DNA from: Chryseobacterium sp. 18061 | Lineage (GTDB): Bacteria > Pseudomonadota > Gammaproteobacteria > Enterobacterales > Enterobacteriaceae | Reading direction: 5' to 3' | Assembly: GCA_902706205.1 (NCBI GenBank) | Contig: CACSKA010000005.1 | Coordinates: forward strand, 186,001 to 250,000 | Length of the DNA stretch: 64,000 nucleotides | In this document: positions 9,778 through 17,560 of the stretch, piece after piece | Layout of the letters: the number at the start of each line of letters is the position of its first letter | Numbering within the stretch: the stretch's first letter is position 1 | Notes under the pieces: generated by a model | What the model was told of the DNA's origin: nothing | Seen by the model: only the letters and a program-made list of their open reading frames with translations | Databases searched by the model: none | Translations under genes and position numbers: made by a program

Positions 9778-10040
9778 GCGTTCCGGGGCAAATTTGCGCT
9801 ATAGACGGGAACCAGGCGAAGATCGATGTCTGCGGAATTCAGCGCGACGTCGACCTGACGCTGGTCGGCGTCACCGATGAACAGGGCCAGTCACGCATGG
9901 GCCAGTGGGTGCTGGTGCACGTCGGTTTCGCCATGAGCGTAATTGACGAGCACGAAGCCCGCGAGACGCTGGCCGCGTTGCAAAATATGTTCGACGTCGA
10001 ACCCGACGTCGGCGCGCTGATGTGGGGCGAGGATCGGTGA
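9768..10040 (+). CDS. hypC: Hydrogenase maturation chaperone HypC
   Basis: Chaperone of 90 residues, the E. coli length. The N-terminal Met-Cys-Ile-Gly-Val-Pro-Gly contains the invariant Cys2 that holds the Fe(CN)2CO intermediate with HypD and binds the hydrogenase precursor. The start at 9768 lies inside the end of hypB, and the stop shares one base with the hypD ATG (TGATG), so translation is coupled on both sides. Confidence 0.95.
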   Translation: MCIGVPGQICAIDGNQAKIDVCGIQRDVDLTLVGVTDEQGQSRMGQWVLVHVGFAMSVIDEHEARETLAALQNMFDVEPDVGALMWGEDR

Positions 10041-11161
10041 TGCGTTTTGTTGATGAATACCGCGCGCCTGAGCAGGTCATGCAGCTTATCGCGCACCTGA
10101 AAACCCGCGCCCCGCTTCTTTCCTATACGCATGAAAGACCGCTGCGGATCATGGAAGTCTGCGGCGGACACACTCACGCTATTTTCCGCTTTGGTCTCGA
10201 CCAGCTTTTGCCGGACAACATTGAGTTTATTCATGGCCCGGGATGCCCGGTCTGCGTACTGCCGATGGGCAGAATCGACACCTGTATCGACATCGCCAGC
10301 CACCCTGACGTCATTTTTTGCACCTTTGGCGACGCGATGCGCGTGCCGGGAAAAAATGGTTCGCTGACCCAGGCTAAAGCGCGCGGAGCTGATATCCGCA
10401 TCGTCTATTCACCGATGGATACACTACGCCTGGCGACGGAAAACCCCGATCGTAAAGTGGTCTTTTTCGGCCTTGGCTTTGAAACCACCATGCCCGCGAC
10501 GGCGATCACCTTACAGCAGGCAAAAGCGCAGAACCTGACTAATTTCTTCTTCTTCTGCCAGCACATCACGCTGATTCCTACCTTGCGCAGCCTGCTCGAG
10601 CAGCCGGACAACAGCATTGACGCCTTTCTGGCACCGGGCCACGTCAGCATGGTGATTGGTACGCACAGCTACGATTTTATCGCCAGTGATTATCAGCGTC
10701 CGTTGGTGGTTGCCGGTTTTGAGCCGGTCGATCTGTTGCAGGGCGTCAACATGCTGGTGGAACAGAAAATCGCGGGTGAAAACCACGTCGAAAATCAGTA
10801 TCGCCGCGTAGTGCCGGATGCGGGCAATGCCCTGGCACAGGCGGCTATAACCGACGTTTTTGCCGTCAACGGTGACAGCGAATGGCGCGGTCTCGGGGTC
10901 ATTGCCGAATCAGGCGTGAAATTAATGCCGGAGTACCAGCACTTTGACGCCGAAGCCCATTTCCAGCCGCCGCCACGTCAGGTATGTGATGACCCGCGCG
11001 CCCGCTGTGGCGAGGTGCTCACCGGACGCTGTAAGCCGCATCAATGCCCGCTGTTTGGCAGCGTCTGCAATCCACAAAGTGCGTTTGGCGCGCTGATGGT
11101 TTCCTCCGAAGGCGCCTGTGCGGCGTGGTATCAGTACCGAAGTCAGGAAGGTGAACAATGA
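10040..11161 (+). CDS. hypD: Hydrogenase maturation protein HypD
   Basis: Iron-sulfur scaffold for assembling Fe(CN)2CO, 373 residues as in E. coli. Conserved elements seen are CGGHTHAIFRFG (about residues 41-52), HGPGCPVC (about 65-72) and a C-terminal cysteine set, CGEVLTGRCKPHQCPLFGSVC (starting near 323), that binds a [4Fe-4S] cluster. Partner of HypC and HypE. The start uses the ATG overlapping the hypC stop; the stop overlaps the hypE ATG (ATGA). Confidence 0.96.
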   Translation: MRFVDEYRAPEQVMQLIAHLKTRAPLLSYTHERPLRIMEVCGGHTHAIFRFGLDQLLPDNIEFIHGPGCPVCVLPMGRIDTCIDIASHPDVIFCTFGDAMRVPGKNGSLTQAKARGADIRIVYSPMDTLRLATENPDRKVVFFGLGFETTMPATAITLQQAKAQNLTNFFFFCQHITLIPTLRSLLEQPDNSIDAFLAPGHVSMVIGTHSYDFIASDYQRPLVVAGFEPVDLLQGVNMLVEQKIAGENHVENQYRRVVPDAGNALAQAAITDVFAVNGDSEWRGLGVIAESGVKLMPEYQHFDAEAHFQPPPRQVCDDPRARCGEVLTGRCKPHQCPLFGSVCNPQSAFGALMVSSEGACAAWYQYRSQEGEQ

Positions 11162-12168
11162 AAACCGTACAAATAGCCCACGGCAGCGGCGGCCAGGCGA
11201 TGCAGCAACTGATTAACGATTTGTTCATGCAGGCATTCGATAACCCGTGGTTGGCAGAACAAGAAGATCAGGCCCGTTTATCACTCGCGTCGCTCACCGC
11301 CAGCGGTGACCGGCTGGCATTTTCCACCGACAGCTACGTTATCGACCCGCTGTTCTTCCCCGGCGGGGATATCGGCAAGCTGGCGATTTGCGGTACCGCC
11401 AATGATGTCGCCGTCAGCGGAGCTATACCGCGCTACCTTTCCTGCGGTTTTATCCTCGAAGAGGGACTGGAGATGGCGATTCTGGAAAAAGTCGTCAACA
11501 GCATGGCACAGACGGCAAAAGCCGCCGACATCGCTATCGTCACCGGTGACACCAAAGTGGTGCCGCGCGGTGCTGCGGACAAACTTTTCATCAACACTGC
11601 CGGACTGGGTGCCATTCCAGCCGATATTCATTGGGGTGTACAGCAACTGGTGCCGGGCGACATGCTGCTGGTCAGCGGCACCCTCGGCGATCACGGCGCA
11701 GCCATTCTCAATCTGCGAGAACAACTGGGGCTGGATGGCGATTTGCGCAGCGACTGCGCAGTATTGACGCCGTTGATTCAGACTCTGCGAGACATTCCCG
11801 GCGTAAAGGCATTGCGTGATGCCACTCGGGGCGGCGTGAACGCGGTAGCCCATGAATTTGCAGCCGCCTGCGGCTGTGGTGTGATGTTGCATGAGGCCAG
11901 CCTGCCGGTGAAATCTGCCGTCCGCGGTGTGTGTGAACTGCTCGGGCTTGATGCCCTGAACTTCGCCAACGAAGGCAAACTGGTGATAGGTGTGTCCGCA
12001 GGAGATGCAGAACGCGTGCTCTCCACGCTACGCTCGCACCCCTTAGGCTGTGATGCCGCCATCATCGGCGAAATCACCGAGCGCCGCGGCGTGCACCTGA
12101 CCGGGCTTTACGGCGTGCGTCGCACGTTAGATTTACCTCATGCCGAACCGCTGCCGCGGATCTGCTAA
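11158..12168 (+). CDS. hypE: Hydrogenase maturation protein HypE
   Basis: PurM/ThiL-like ATP-dependent dehydratase that turns the C-terminal thiocarbamate made by HypF into thiocyanate, the source of the cyanide ligands. It has 336 residues, and its C-terminus is Pro-Arg-Ile-Cys, with the Cys that receives the carbamoyl group as the last residue. Glycine-rich phosphate-binding segments (GDIGKLAICGTANDVAVSGA near 70-85) are present. HypF itself is not encoded in this window. Confidence 0.96.
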   Translation: MKTVQIAHGSGGQAMQQLINDLFMQAFDNPWLAEQEDQARLSLASLTASGDRLAFSTDSYVIDPLFFPGGDIGKLAICGTANDVAVSGAIPRYLSCGFILEEGLEMAILEKVVNSMAQTAKAADIAIVTGDTKVVPRGAADKLFINTAGLGAIPADIHWGVQQLVPGDMLLVSGTLGDHGAAILNLREQLGLDGDLRSDCAVLTPLIQTLRDIPGVKALRDATRGGVNAVAHEFAAACGCGVMLHEASLPVKSAVRGVCELLGLDALNFANEGKLVIGVSAGDAERVLSTLRSHPLGCDAAIIGEITERRGVHLTGLYGVRRTLDLPHAEPLPRIC

Positions 12169-12207
12169 CGCTATTTTCGCGCCAGCGGCGCATTGTGGGT
12201 AAGCACT

Positions 12208-14283
12208 ATGTCAACAACAGCGATGAGCGATCTCGGCCAGCAGGGCCTGCTCGATATCACCCGATCTTTGCTGCAACAACGCGATCTGTCCGGCGTTTGC
12301 GAAGCATTGACGCAGTTGGTCAAACAGGCCGGACTTGCCGAACGGGTCGCTATTTTGTTGTGGCAGCCTGGAAATCAGCGCGTGAGTTTTCACGCCAGTG
12401 CCACCAGTGGGTCCGGCAAAAGCGACGAAGAAATCCTGCTGACGCAGGGCCCAATTCACCGGATACTGACCCGGCCTGATACGCTCCACTGCAGCTATCA
12501 CGAATTTTGTGCCGCCTGGCCGACGCTGACGAATAGCGCCCTGTATCCTGAATTTGGTCGCTATGTCCTGCTCCCGCTGGCGCAGGAAGGCCGCATTGTG
12601 GGTGGCTGCGAGTTTATCCGTGACAATGACGCCGTGTGGAGCGAAAAAGAGTTTCAGCGCCTGCAAACGCTGACTCAGCTGGTGGCGATCGTTACCGAAC
12701 AGTTCCTGACCCGCCTAAGCCGTAGCGTCGATCGTCAGCAGCTTCGCCTTGAGCGGGATAATTTCCGCATTCTGGTGGATATCACCAACGCCGTACTGTC
12801 GCGGCTCAACATTGACGAGCTGGTCAGTGAAGTGGCAAAAGCCCTTCACGATCATTTCCACATTGATGCGATTAGCGTGGTGCTCCGCAGCCCGCAGTCG
12901 GGCAAGCTCGACGTGTACACCAGCCATTATCTGGACGGTGAAGCGCCGCTGCATGATGTAGCTGAAGTGGACGAACGCGGTTCGCTAAGCGAGAAAATAT
13001 TTAAAAATCAGCAAATGATGCTGCTGACACTGGCCAATCTGAATCAGCTACCGCAAGGGGATCGCCAGCTATTTTCCCTGTGGGGAAATGAACTACAAAG
13101 CCTGTGCTTGTTGCCGCTGATGTCTGGTTCCACGACGCTTGGCGTGCTGAAACTGGCCCAGCGTAACGAACAGGTTTTCACTGCCAGCAATCTTCGTCTT
13201 CTGCGCCAGATTGCCGGACGGGTGTCTATTGCGGTCGATAATGCACTGGCATATCAGGAGATCCAGCGGCTGAAAGAGCGCCTGGCGGATGAAAACAAAG
13301 TGCTCACCGAGCAGCTCAACACGCTGGATAACGAGTTTGGTGAGATTATCGGACGCAGCGATGCGATGCTTACCGTGCTGCAGCAGGTGGAAATGGTGGC
13401 GCAAAGCGACAGCACGGTGCTTATACTCGGTGAAACCGGTACCGGTAAAGAGCTGATTGCGCGCGCGATTCACCATCTGAGCCATCGCCGTGAACAGCGG
13501 ATGATCAAAATGAACTGCGCCGCGATGCCCGCCGGATTGCTGGAAAGCGACCTGTTCGGCCACTCGCGCGGGGCATTTACCGGGGCGAGCGCGCCGCGCG
13601 TCGGACGTTTCGAGCTGGCAGACAAAAGCTCACTGTTTCTCGATGAGGTCGGCGACATGCCGCTCGAGCTTCAGCCGAAGCTGCTGCGCGTATTGCAGGA
13701 TCAAGAATTTGAACGCCTCGGCTGCAACAAACTGATTCGGACCGACGTCCGCCTGATTGCCGCCACCAATCGCGACCTGCGGCAAATGGTGGAAGACCGG
13801 ACGTTTCGCAGCGATCTTTATTATCGCCTGAACGTCTTTCCTGTCCAGCTGCCGCCGCTGCGCGAGCGCCCGGAGGATATTCCGTTACTGGCCAAAGCCT
13901 TCACCCATAAAATTGCCCGGCGGCTTGGCCGTCAGATTGACAGCATTCCAGCCCACACGCTGCGCACGCTGAGCGAAATGCCGTGGCCGGGGAACGTGCG
14001 CGAGCTCGAGAATGTCATTGAGCGTGCGGTTTTGCTGACGCCGGGTCACGTGCTGCAATTTTCGCCGTCGGAAATGCTGTATCGCCCTACTGCACAGCGC
14101 GTAAATCAGGGTGAACCGCCGCAGGAAGGTGAAGATGAAACACAGCAGATCGTTCGCATTCTGAAAGAAACCAACGGCGTGGTGGCCGGGCCGAAAGGCG
14201 CAGCTCAACGGTTGGGCCTCAAACGGACGACGCTGCTGTCACGCATGAAGCGACTGGGGATCGATAAAGGCACATTGGTGTAA
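12208..14283 (+). CDS. fhlA: Formate hydrogenlyase transcriptional activator FhlA
   Basis: Sigma-54-dependent activator sensing formate, 691 residues (E. coli 692). The N-terminal two-thirds before residue 380 contains two GAF-type sensor regions (about 20-165 and 200-350). The AAA+ domain has Walker A GETGTGKE at about 408-415, the sigma-54 contact loop GAFTGA at about 455-460, and Walker B near FLDEVGD (480). A Fis-type helix-turn-helix is at the C-terminus (about 650-685). The start at 12208 gives the MSTTAMSDLGQQ N-terminus matching the family. It follows hypE after 39 bases, as in E. coli, and is the likely activator of both sigma-54 promoters in the hyf-hyp intergenic region. Confidence 0.96.
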   Translation: MSTTAMSDLGQQGLLDITRSLLQQRDLSGVCEALTQLVKQAGLAERVAILLWQPGNQRVSFHASATSGSGKSDEEILLTQGPIHRILTRPDTLHCSYHEFCAAWPTLTNSALYPEFGRYVLLPLAQEGRIVGGCEFIRDNDAVWSEKEFQRLQTLTQLVAIVTEQFLTRLSRSVDRQQLRLERDNFRILVDITNAVLSRLNIDELVSEVAKALHDHFHIDAISVVLRSPQSGKLDVYTSHYLDGEAPLHDVAEVDERGSLSEKIFKNQQMMLLTLANLNQLPQGDRQLFSLWGNELQSLCLLPLMSGSTTLGVLKLAQRNEQVFTASNLRLLRQIAGRVSIAVDNALAYQEIQRLKERLADENKVLTEQLNTLDNEFGEIIGRSDAMLTVLQQVEMVAQSDSTVLILGETGTGKELIARAIHHLSHRREQRMIKMNCAAMPAGLLESDLFGHSRGAFTGASAPRVGRFELADKSSLFLDEVGDMPLELQPKLLRVLQDQEFERLGCNKLIRTDVRLIAATNRDLRQMVEDRTFRSDLYYRLNVFPVQLPPLRERPEDIPLLAKAFTHKIARRLGRQIDSIPAHTLRTLSEMPWPGNVRELENVIERAVLLTPGHVLQFSPSEMLYRPTAQRVNQGEPPQEGEDETQQIVRILKETNGVVAGPKGAAQRLGLKRTTLLSRMKRLGIDKGTLV

Positions 14284-14298
14284 ACCGGCGCATTTTCG

Positions 14299-14643
14299 CT
14301 ATTTCTTCGGTCGGTATTTTTCCGGTAGCTCAGGCACCGCGCGCTTATCATCGATCAAATGCAGCACCGTCAGCAGTGGATGCCGCCACAGCATACGCGG
14401 CCCTGCCCAACGCATAATGTGTTTCATCTCTTCCCGCTTAGCGGGCTGATAGCAATGCACCGGGCATTGTTTGCAGGCCGGTTTATCTTCCCCAAAGACA
14501 CATTTGTCGAGCCGTTTTTCAGCATAGGCATTGAGCGCCACATAGTGCTCCGGCGCGGAAATGGCCTGCGGGCAGCGTTTGGCATAGAGCGCAATCATCC
14601 GACGAATCGTCAGTTTCTCTCTACGAATACGGCTTCCTGACAT
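14299..14643 (-). CDS. ygbA: YgbA, nitric-oxide-responsive protein of unknown function
   Basis: Protein of 114 residues of the YgbA family (Pfam name YgbA_NO, nitrous oxide-stimulated promoter). Basic N-terminus (SGSRIRREKLTIRRM), then four cysteines, three of them in CVFGEDKPACKQCPVHC, which looks like a metal or iron-sulfur site. The biochemical role is not known to me. The start is placed at 14643; a longer in-frame opening upstream would run through the promoter and NsrR-like site. Convergent with fhlA, 15 bases between stops. Confidence 0.85.
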   Translation of the reverse strand: MSGSRIRREKLTIRRMIALYAKRCPQAISAPEHYVALNAYAEKRLDKCVFGEDKPACKQCPVHCYQPAKREEMKHIMRWAGPRMLWRHPLLTVLHLIDDKRAVPELPEKYRPKK

Positions 14644-14661
14644 GATGCGTCCTCGAATCAT

Positions 14662-14684
14662 AAGATGCATCAATAATACCTTTT
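14662..14684 (-). promoter_or_regulatory. Probable NsrR operator upstream of ygbA
   Basis: A 23-bp imperfect dyad whose ygbA-proximal half is ATGCATCTT, a perfect match to the right half of the NsrR consensus; the left half agrees at about 7 of 11 positions. It lies 19 bases upstream of the ygbA ATG, where NsrR would block transcription until nitric oxide is present. In E. coli ygbA is known to be NsrR-controlled. Confidence 0.65.
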
Positions 14685-14818
14685 TTAATATGGGGATTCC
14701 AGGCAAGCGATGACCCGGTGTCCAAAAAGAGACCCGAACGGCGCTGGACAAAAAACGAGCGCAGTATATTATTTGCGCACTTTCCGGGAGACGTCCGGTC
14801 CTTTATTCGTAAGGAAAA

Positions 14819-14852
14819 CCCCGGTGATGTCAGAACATCACCGGGGTTTTTT
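14819..14852. terminator. Intrinsic terminator 3' of the LysR gene
   Basis: Perfect 11-bp stem CCCCGGTGATG / CATCACCGGGG with a 6-base loop, flanked by T6 on the plus side and A4 on the other, so it can act in both directions. It ends six bases before the lysR stop codon on the minus strand. No gene on the plus strand obviously needs it. Confidence 0.85.
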
Positions 14853-14858
14853 CATTTC

Positions 14859-15728
14859 TTACGACAACAGACGAATCACTTCCGCCATTCCTCTGCTGAG
14901 AATTTTGTCCGGGCGCATCACAAACGCCAGCTGTCGATGTAGAACGGGCATCAGCGAATGAACCTCTAATCCATCGCGATCGAATGCACTCTCAACCGCC
15001 ATCTGCGGCACAATACTCACCCCAAGTCCTGCCCTCACCAGCCGTTTGATCGCCTCAATGCTGCCCGATTCCATCACCGACGATATCGCCAGACCGCTGG
15101 CAGAAAACCAGCTATCGATGAGAATACGCGTTCCACTGCCTTCTTCGAAAGCAATCAACGGTAAGGCGTGCAGGCGGTCAGGTGTGAATGGCATCGCCCC
15201 CTCGCCCGACCGGCAAATGAACACAAATTCCTCTTCCCAGCAGCGGTTAACCACCAGCTGACGACTGCTGACAGGTAGCGTGACCAATCCCAGATCGAGG
15301 CGATTCTCTTCCACCGCCCGCACAATATCAACCGTGTTGCCCGTCGTGACGCCAACCTGCAGCGAAGGAAAGGTCTCTCGCAGATATTGCAGCACGGGCG
15401 GCAGCAGATGAATACACGCCGTCGCGCCGGTGCCAATTCGCACCTGGCCGCTCACCTCTTGCGAAACTTCACTCACCGCACGCACCGCATCATCAACGGC
15501 CTGCGAAATCCTCTCGCTGTGAGCAAGTAATGCGAGGCCCGCCGCAGTTGCCGTCACGCCGCGTCCGGTCCTTTCAACCAGCCGAGCTCGCAGCGTTTGT
15601 TCAAGTTGGCGTATATGCAGACTGACCGCAGGCTGCGACAGGCCCAGCGCATCGGCGGCAGCGGAAAAACTTCCACGCCCAACAACAAGACGAAAGGTGG
15701 CTAAGTGACTCAAATTGAGGGACGTCAT
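14859..15728 (-). CDS. LysR-family transcriptional regulator
   Basis: Transcription factor of 289 residues. An N-terminal winged helix-turn-helix (about residues 5-65: FSAAADALGLSQPAVSLHIRQLE) is followed by a LysR substrate-binding domain (about 90-285) with the periplasmic-binding-protein fold. It is transcribed away from an MFS transporter with 100 bases between them, the usual arrangement in which the regulator controls the transporter. The ligand is unknown. Neither gene occurs between ygbA and mutS in E. coli, so the pair is an insertion or a lineage-specific retention. Confidence 0.9.
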   Translation of the reverse strand: MTSLNLSHLATFRLVVGRGSFSAAADALGLSQPAVSLHIRQLEQTLRARLVERTGRGVTATAAGLALLAHSERISQAVDDAVRAVSEVSQEVSGQVRIGTGATACIHLLPPVLQYLRETFPSLQVGVTTGNTVDIVRAVEENRLDLGLVTLPVSSRQLVVNRCWEEEFVFICRSGEGAMPFTPDRLHALPLIAFEEGSGTRILIDSWFSASGLAISSVMESGSIEAIKRLVRAGLGVSIVPQMAVESAFDRDGLEVHSLMPVLHRQLAFVMRPDKILSRGMAEVIRLLS

Positions 15729-15761
15729 CTCAAAGTTTTACTCATACGCTGCATCAGGTTA

Positions 15762-15783
15762 CACCCCTGCCATCTTACGGGTG
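15762..15783. promoter_or_regulatory. Inverted repeat in the lysR/MFS divergent promoter
   Basis: CACCC and GGGTG are separated by 12 bases, giving a dyad of LysR-operator size (T-N11-A class spacing) in the 100-bp gap between the divergent genes. Candidate operator only. Confidence 0.35.
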
Positions 15784-15828
15784 AGCGGCATAGGCTGGAT
15801 ACCTTTGTAATAACATTGAGAGAAAACA

Positions 15829-17022
15829 ATGACCAGCGATTATCTGACACCCAATCGGCGAGTGACGACCTGTGCCGGGCTGAGCCAGCTCATCAACTGG
15901 GGTATATCCTTTTATATGCCGGGCACCTTTGCCCACGCCATCATGCTCACTACCGGCTGGTCGCCCTCTTTTATCTACGGGGGGTTAACGCTGGCGATGC
16001 TCATCATGGCGGCTATTTCCCCTTTCACCGCCTGGCTACTGGCGCGATTTGGTGGCCAGCGACTGGTACTGACCGGCACGCTGCTTATCGCCTGCGGGTG
16101 TTTTATGCTCTCGCTTTCCACGAGTAAAATAATGTCGATTACGGGCTGGGGCGTTATCGGGATTGGGATGCGTTTGTCGCTGTATGACGCACTGTTCGCA
16201 GTATTGGTCGGCCTTTACGGGCCCGCTGCGCGCCGGATGATTTCGCAAGTCGCGCTGTTTGGCGGCCTGGCCTCGGTCGTGTTCTGGCCGCTGGGAACCC
16301 TGTTGCTGGAATATGTCTCCTGGCAAACGGCCCTGTTTATCTATGGCTGCGCAGGACTGCTCAACACGGGTTTATTGCGGGCAATTCCTCATCGCCGGTC
16401 ACCGCGAAAGCGTCAAGCGCACCACGCCTCCCGGGATACAACGGCCCGTTTACCTGCCATCCTCTACGCCCTGTTTATCGCGCTAATGACCTTTGTCTCG
16501 AACGGAACGTCAACACATCTGCCTGAGCTAATCACCAACTTCGGCCTTCCCGTCACCGTGGGAATGCTGTGGGGCGTGGGTCAAACGAGTGCCCGGCTGC
16601 TCGATGTACTCTCCGGACAGTGCCTGACGCCCGCCCGCCTGGCCGTTATAACGTCGTTACTGATCCCGCTGTGCTTTTTGCTCGCATTGACCGCCAACGT
16701 TGCACCTGCCGCTATTGCAGGGTTTGCCCTCGGATACGGCGCGGTCAACGGGTTGACGACCGTGGTGAAAGCCACCCTGCCACTGCAACTCTTCAATCCG
16801 GAACAGTACGCCGAACGCACCGGCATTCTGCTGATACCCGGCCAGTTGCTGGCAGCCGCGTCCCCCTTTGCCTGGGCTTGGCTGGGCAGCCACGCGGGTA
16901 TAGACGGTACGCTGTGGTTTTCGTTGTCGCTTGGGCTGGTGATCGCCATGCTTGCTCTGGCGCTGGCGAAATGCGTCTGGTCACGTTGTGAATTTTCCGA
17001 GCAACTATCCGGTAATCCTTGA
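15829..17022 (+). CDS. MFS transporter, substrate unknown
   Basis: Major facilitator superfamily carrier, 397 residues, with about twelve hydrophobic segments and a basic central loop (RRSPRKRQAHHASR, about 188-201) joining the two six-helix halves. The start ATG is preceded by a purine-rich GAGAGAAAA. Probably exports or imports a small molecule under control of the divergent LysR protein. I cannot assign a substrate. Confidence 0.85.
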   Translation: MTSDYLTPNRRVTTCAGLSQLINWGISFYMPGTFAHAIMLTTGWSPSFIYGGLTLAMLIMAAISPFTAWLLARFGGQRLVLTGTLLIACGCFMLSLSTSKIMSITGWGVIGIGMRLSLYDALFAVLVGLYGPAARRMISQVALFGGLASVVFWPLGTLLLEYVSWQTALFIYGCAGLLNTGLLRAIPHRRSPRKRQAHHASRDTTARLPAILYALFIALMTFVSNGTSTHLPELITNFGLPVTVGMLWGVGQTSARLLDVLSGQCLTPARLAVITSLLIPLCFLLALTANVAPAAIAGFALGYGAVNGLTTVVKATLPLQLFNPEQYAERTGILLIPGQLLAAASPFAWAWLGSHAGIDGTLWFSLSLGLVIAMLALALAKCVWSRCEFSEQLSGNP

Positions 17023-17148
17023 AACGACCGCACCGTTTCATTTTCTCAGGAAGGCAGTGCGCATTTTGCATTTTTCCATCATCAAGATGCTGGACTGATC
17101 TCCTGTTCTTTTTATACTGCGCCACATACGGCAAAGGAGTGAATGGCG

Positions 17149-17409
17149 ATGAATCTTCCCAACGCATCAGGGCTAAATGCAGTAAAAAAAGCGCGTCAGA
17201 TTAAAGTGAGCTACGTCAGAAAACGCCATCAGGATCCAAAAACGGGACGCACGCGTCATTACAGTAGTCATCCAAGTCTGGTGCTCAGCGGTAACTGGCT
17301 TGAACAGGCGGGATTCCCCACCGGGGTGAATGTCTGCGTGAGCGTGCAGTATGGACAACTGATTCTGAAGCCACAGTATTCAGCTATTACGCTGTCAATT
17401 GAGGCTTAA
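17149..17409 (+). CDS. SymE-like toxin-family protein
   Basis: Small protein of about 86 residues resembling the SymE family (AbrB-like fold, SOS-linked type I toxin in E. coli): [10 protein letters not shown]..., then the core [32 protein letters not shown], which matches the SymE signature of a W-L-x-x-A-G-F-x-x-G turn. It ends where SymE has a further C-terminal tail, so it is shorter than the E. coli protein (113). An AGGAG site lies 9 bases before ATG 17149; ATG 17143 is closer than usual to it. A TATACT -10-like box lies at 17113. No LexA box was found. A SymR-type antisense RNA would overlap the start but cannot be demonstrated by eye. Confidence 0.75.
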   Translation: MNLPNASGLNAVKKARQIKVSYVRKRHQDPKTGRTRHYSSHPSLVLSGNWLEQAGFPTGVNVCVSVQYGQLILKPQYSAITLSIEA

Positions 17410-17560
17410 AGCATGTCATTTTTTGTTGAAGTTTCAGGCCCACTGCCAGCGCAGTTTTTACTGCGAGAAAGCCGCTGTTCATGCGACAATAGCGCCATCT
17501 TACGCGCATGAAAAATGCCTGAATACTATTGTTTTTCAACGAAATGGACATCATAACTCC

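Noticed and set aside
14710..14961. Plus-strand frames of 74-83 codons across the ygbA-lysR gap
   Set aside because: They run through a strong terminator hairpin and into the lysR gene on the other strand; not gene-like.
17085..17125. LexA (SOS) box for the SymE-like gene
   Set aside because: A CTG occurs before an AT-rich run, but the matching CAG at N10 is absent.
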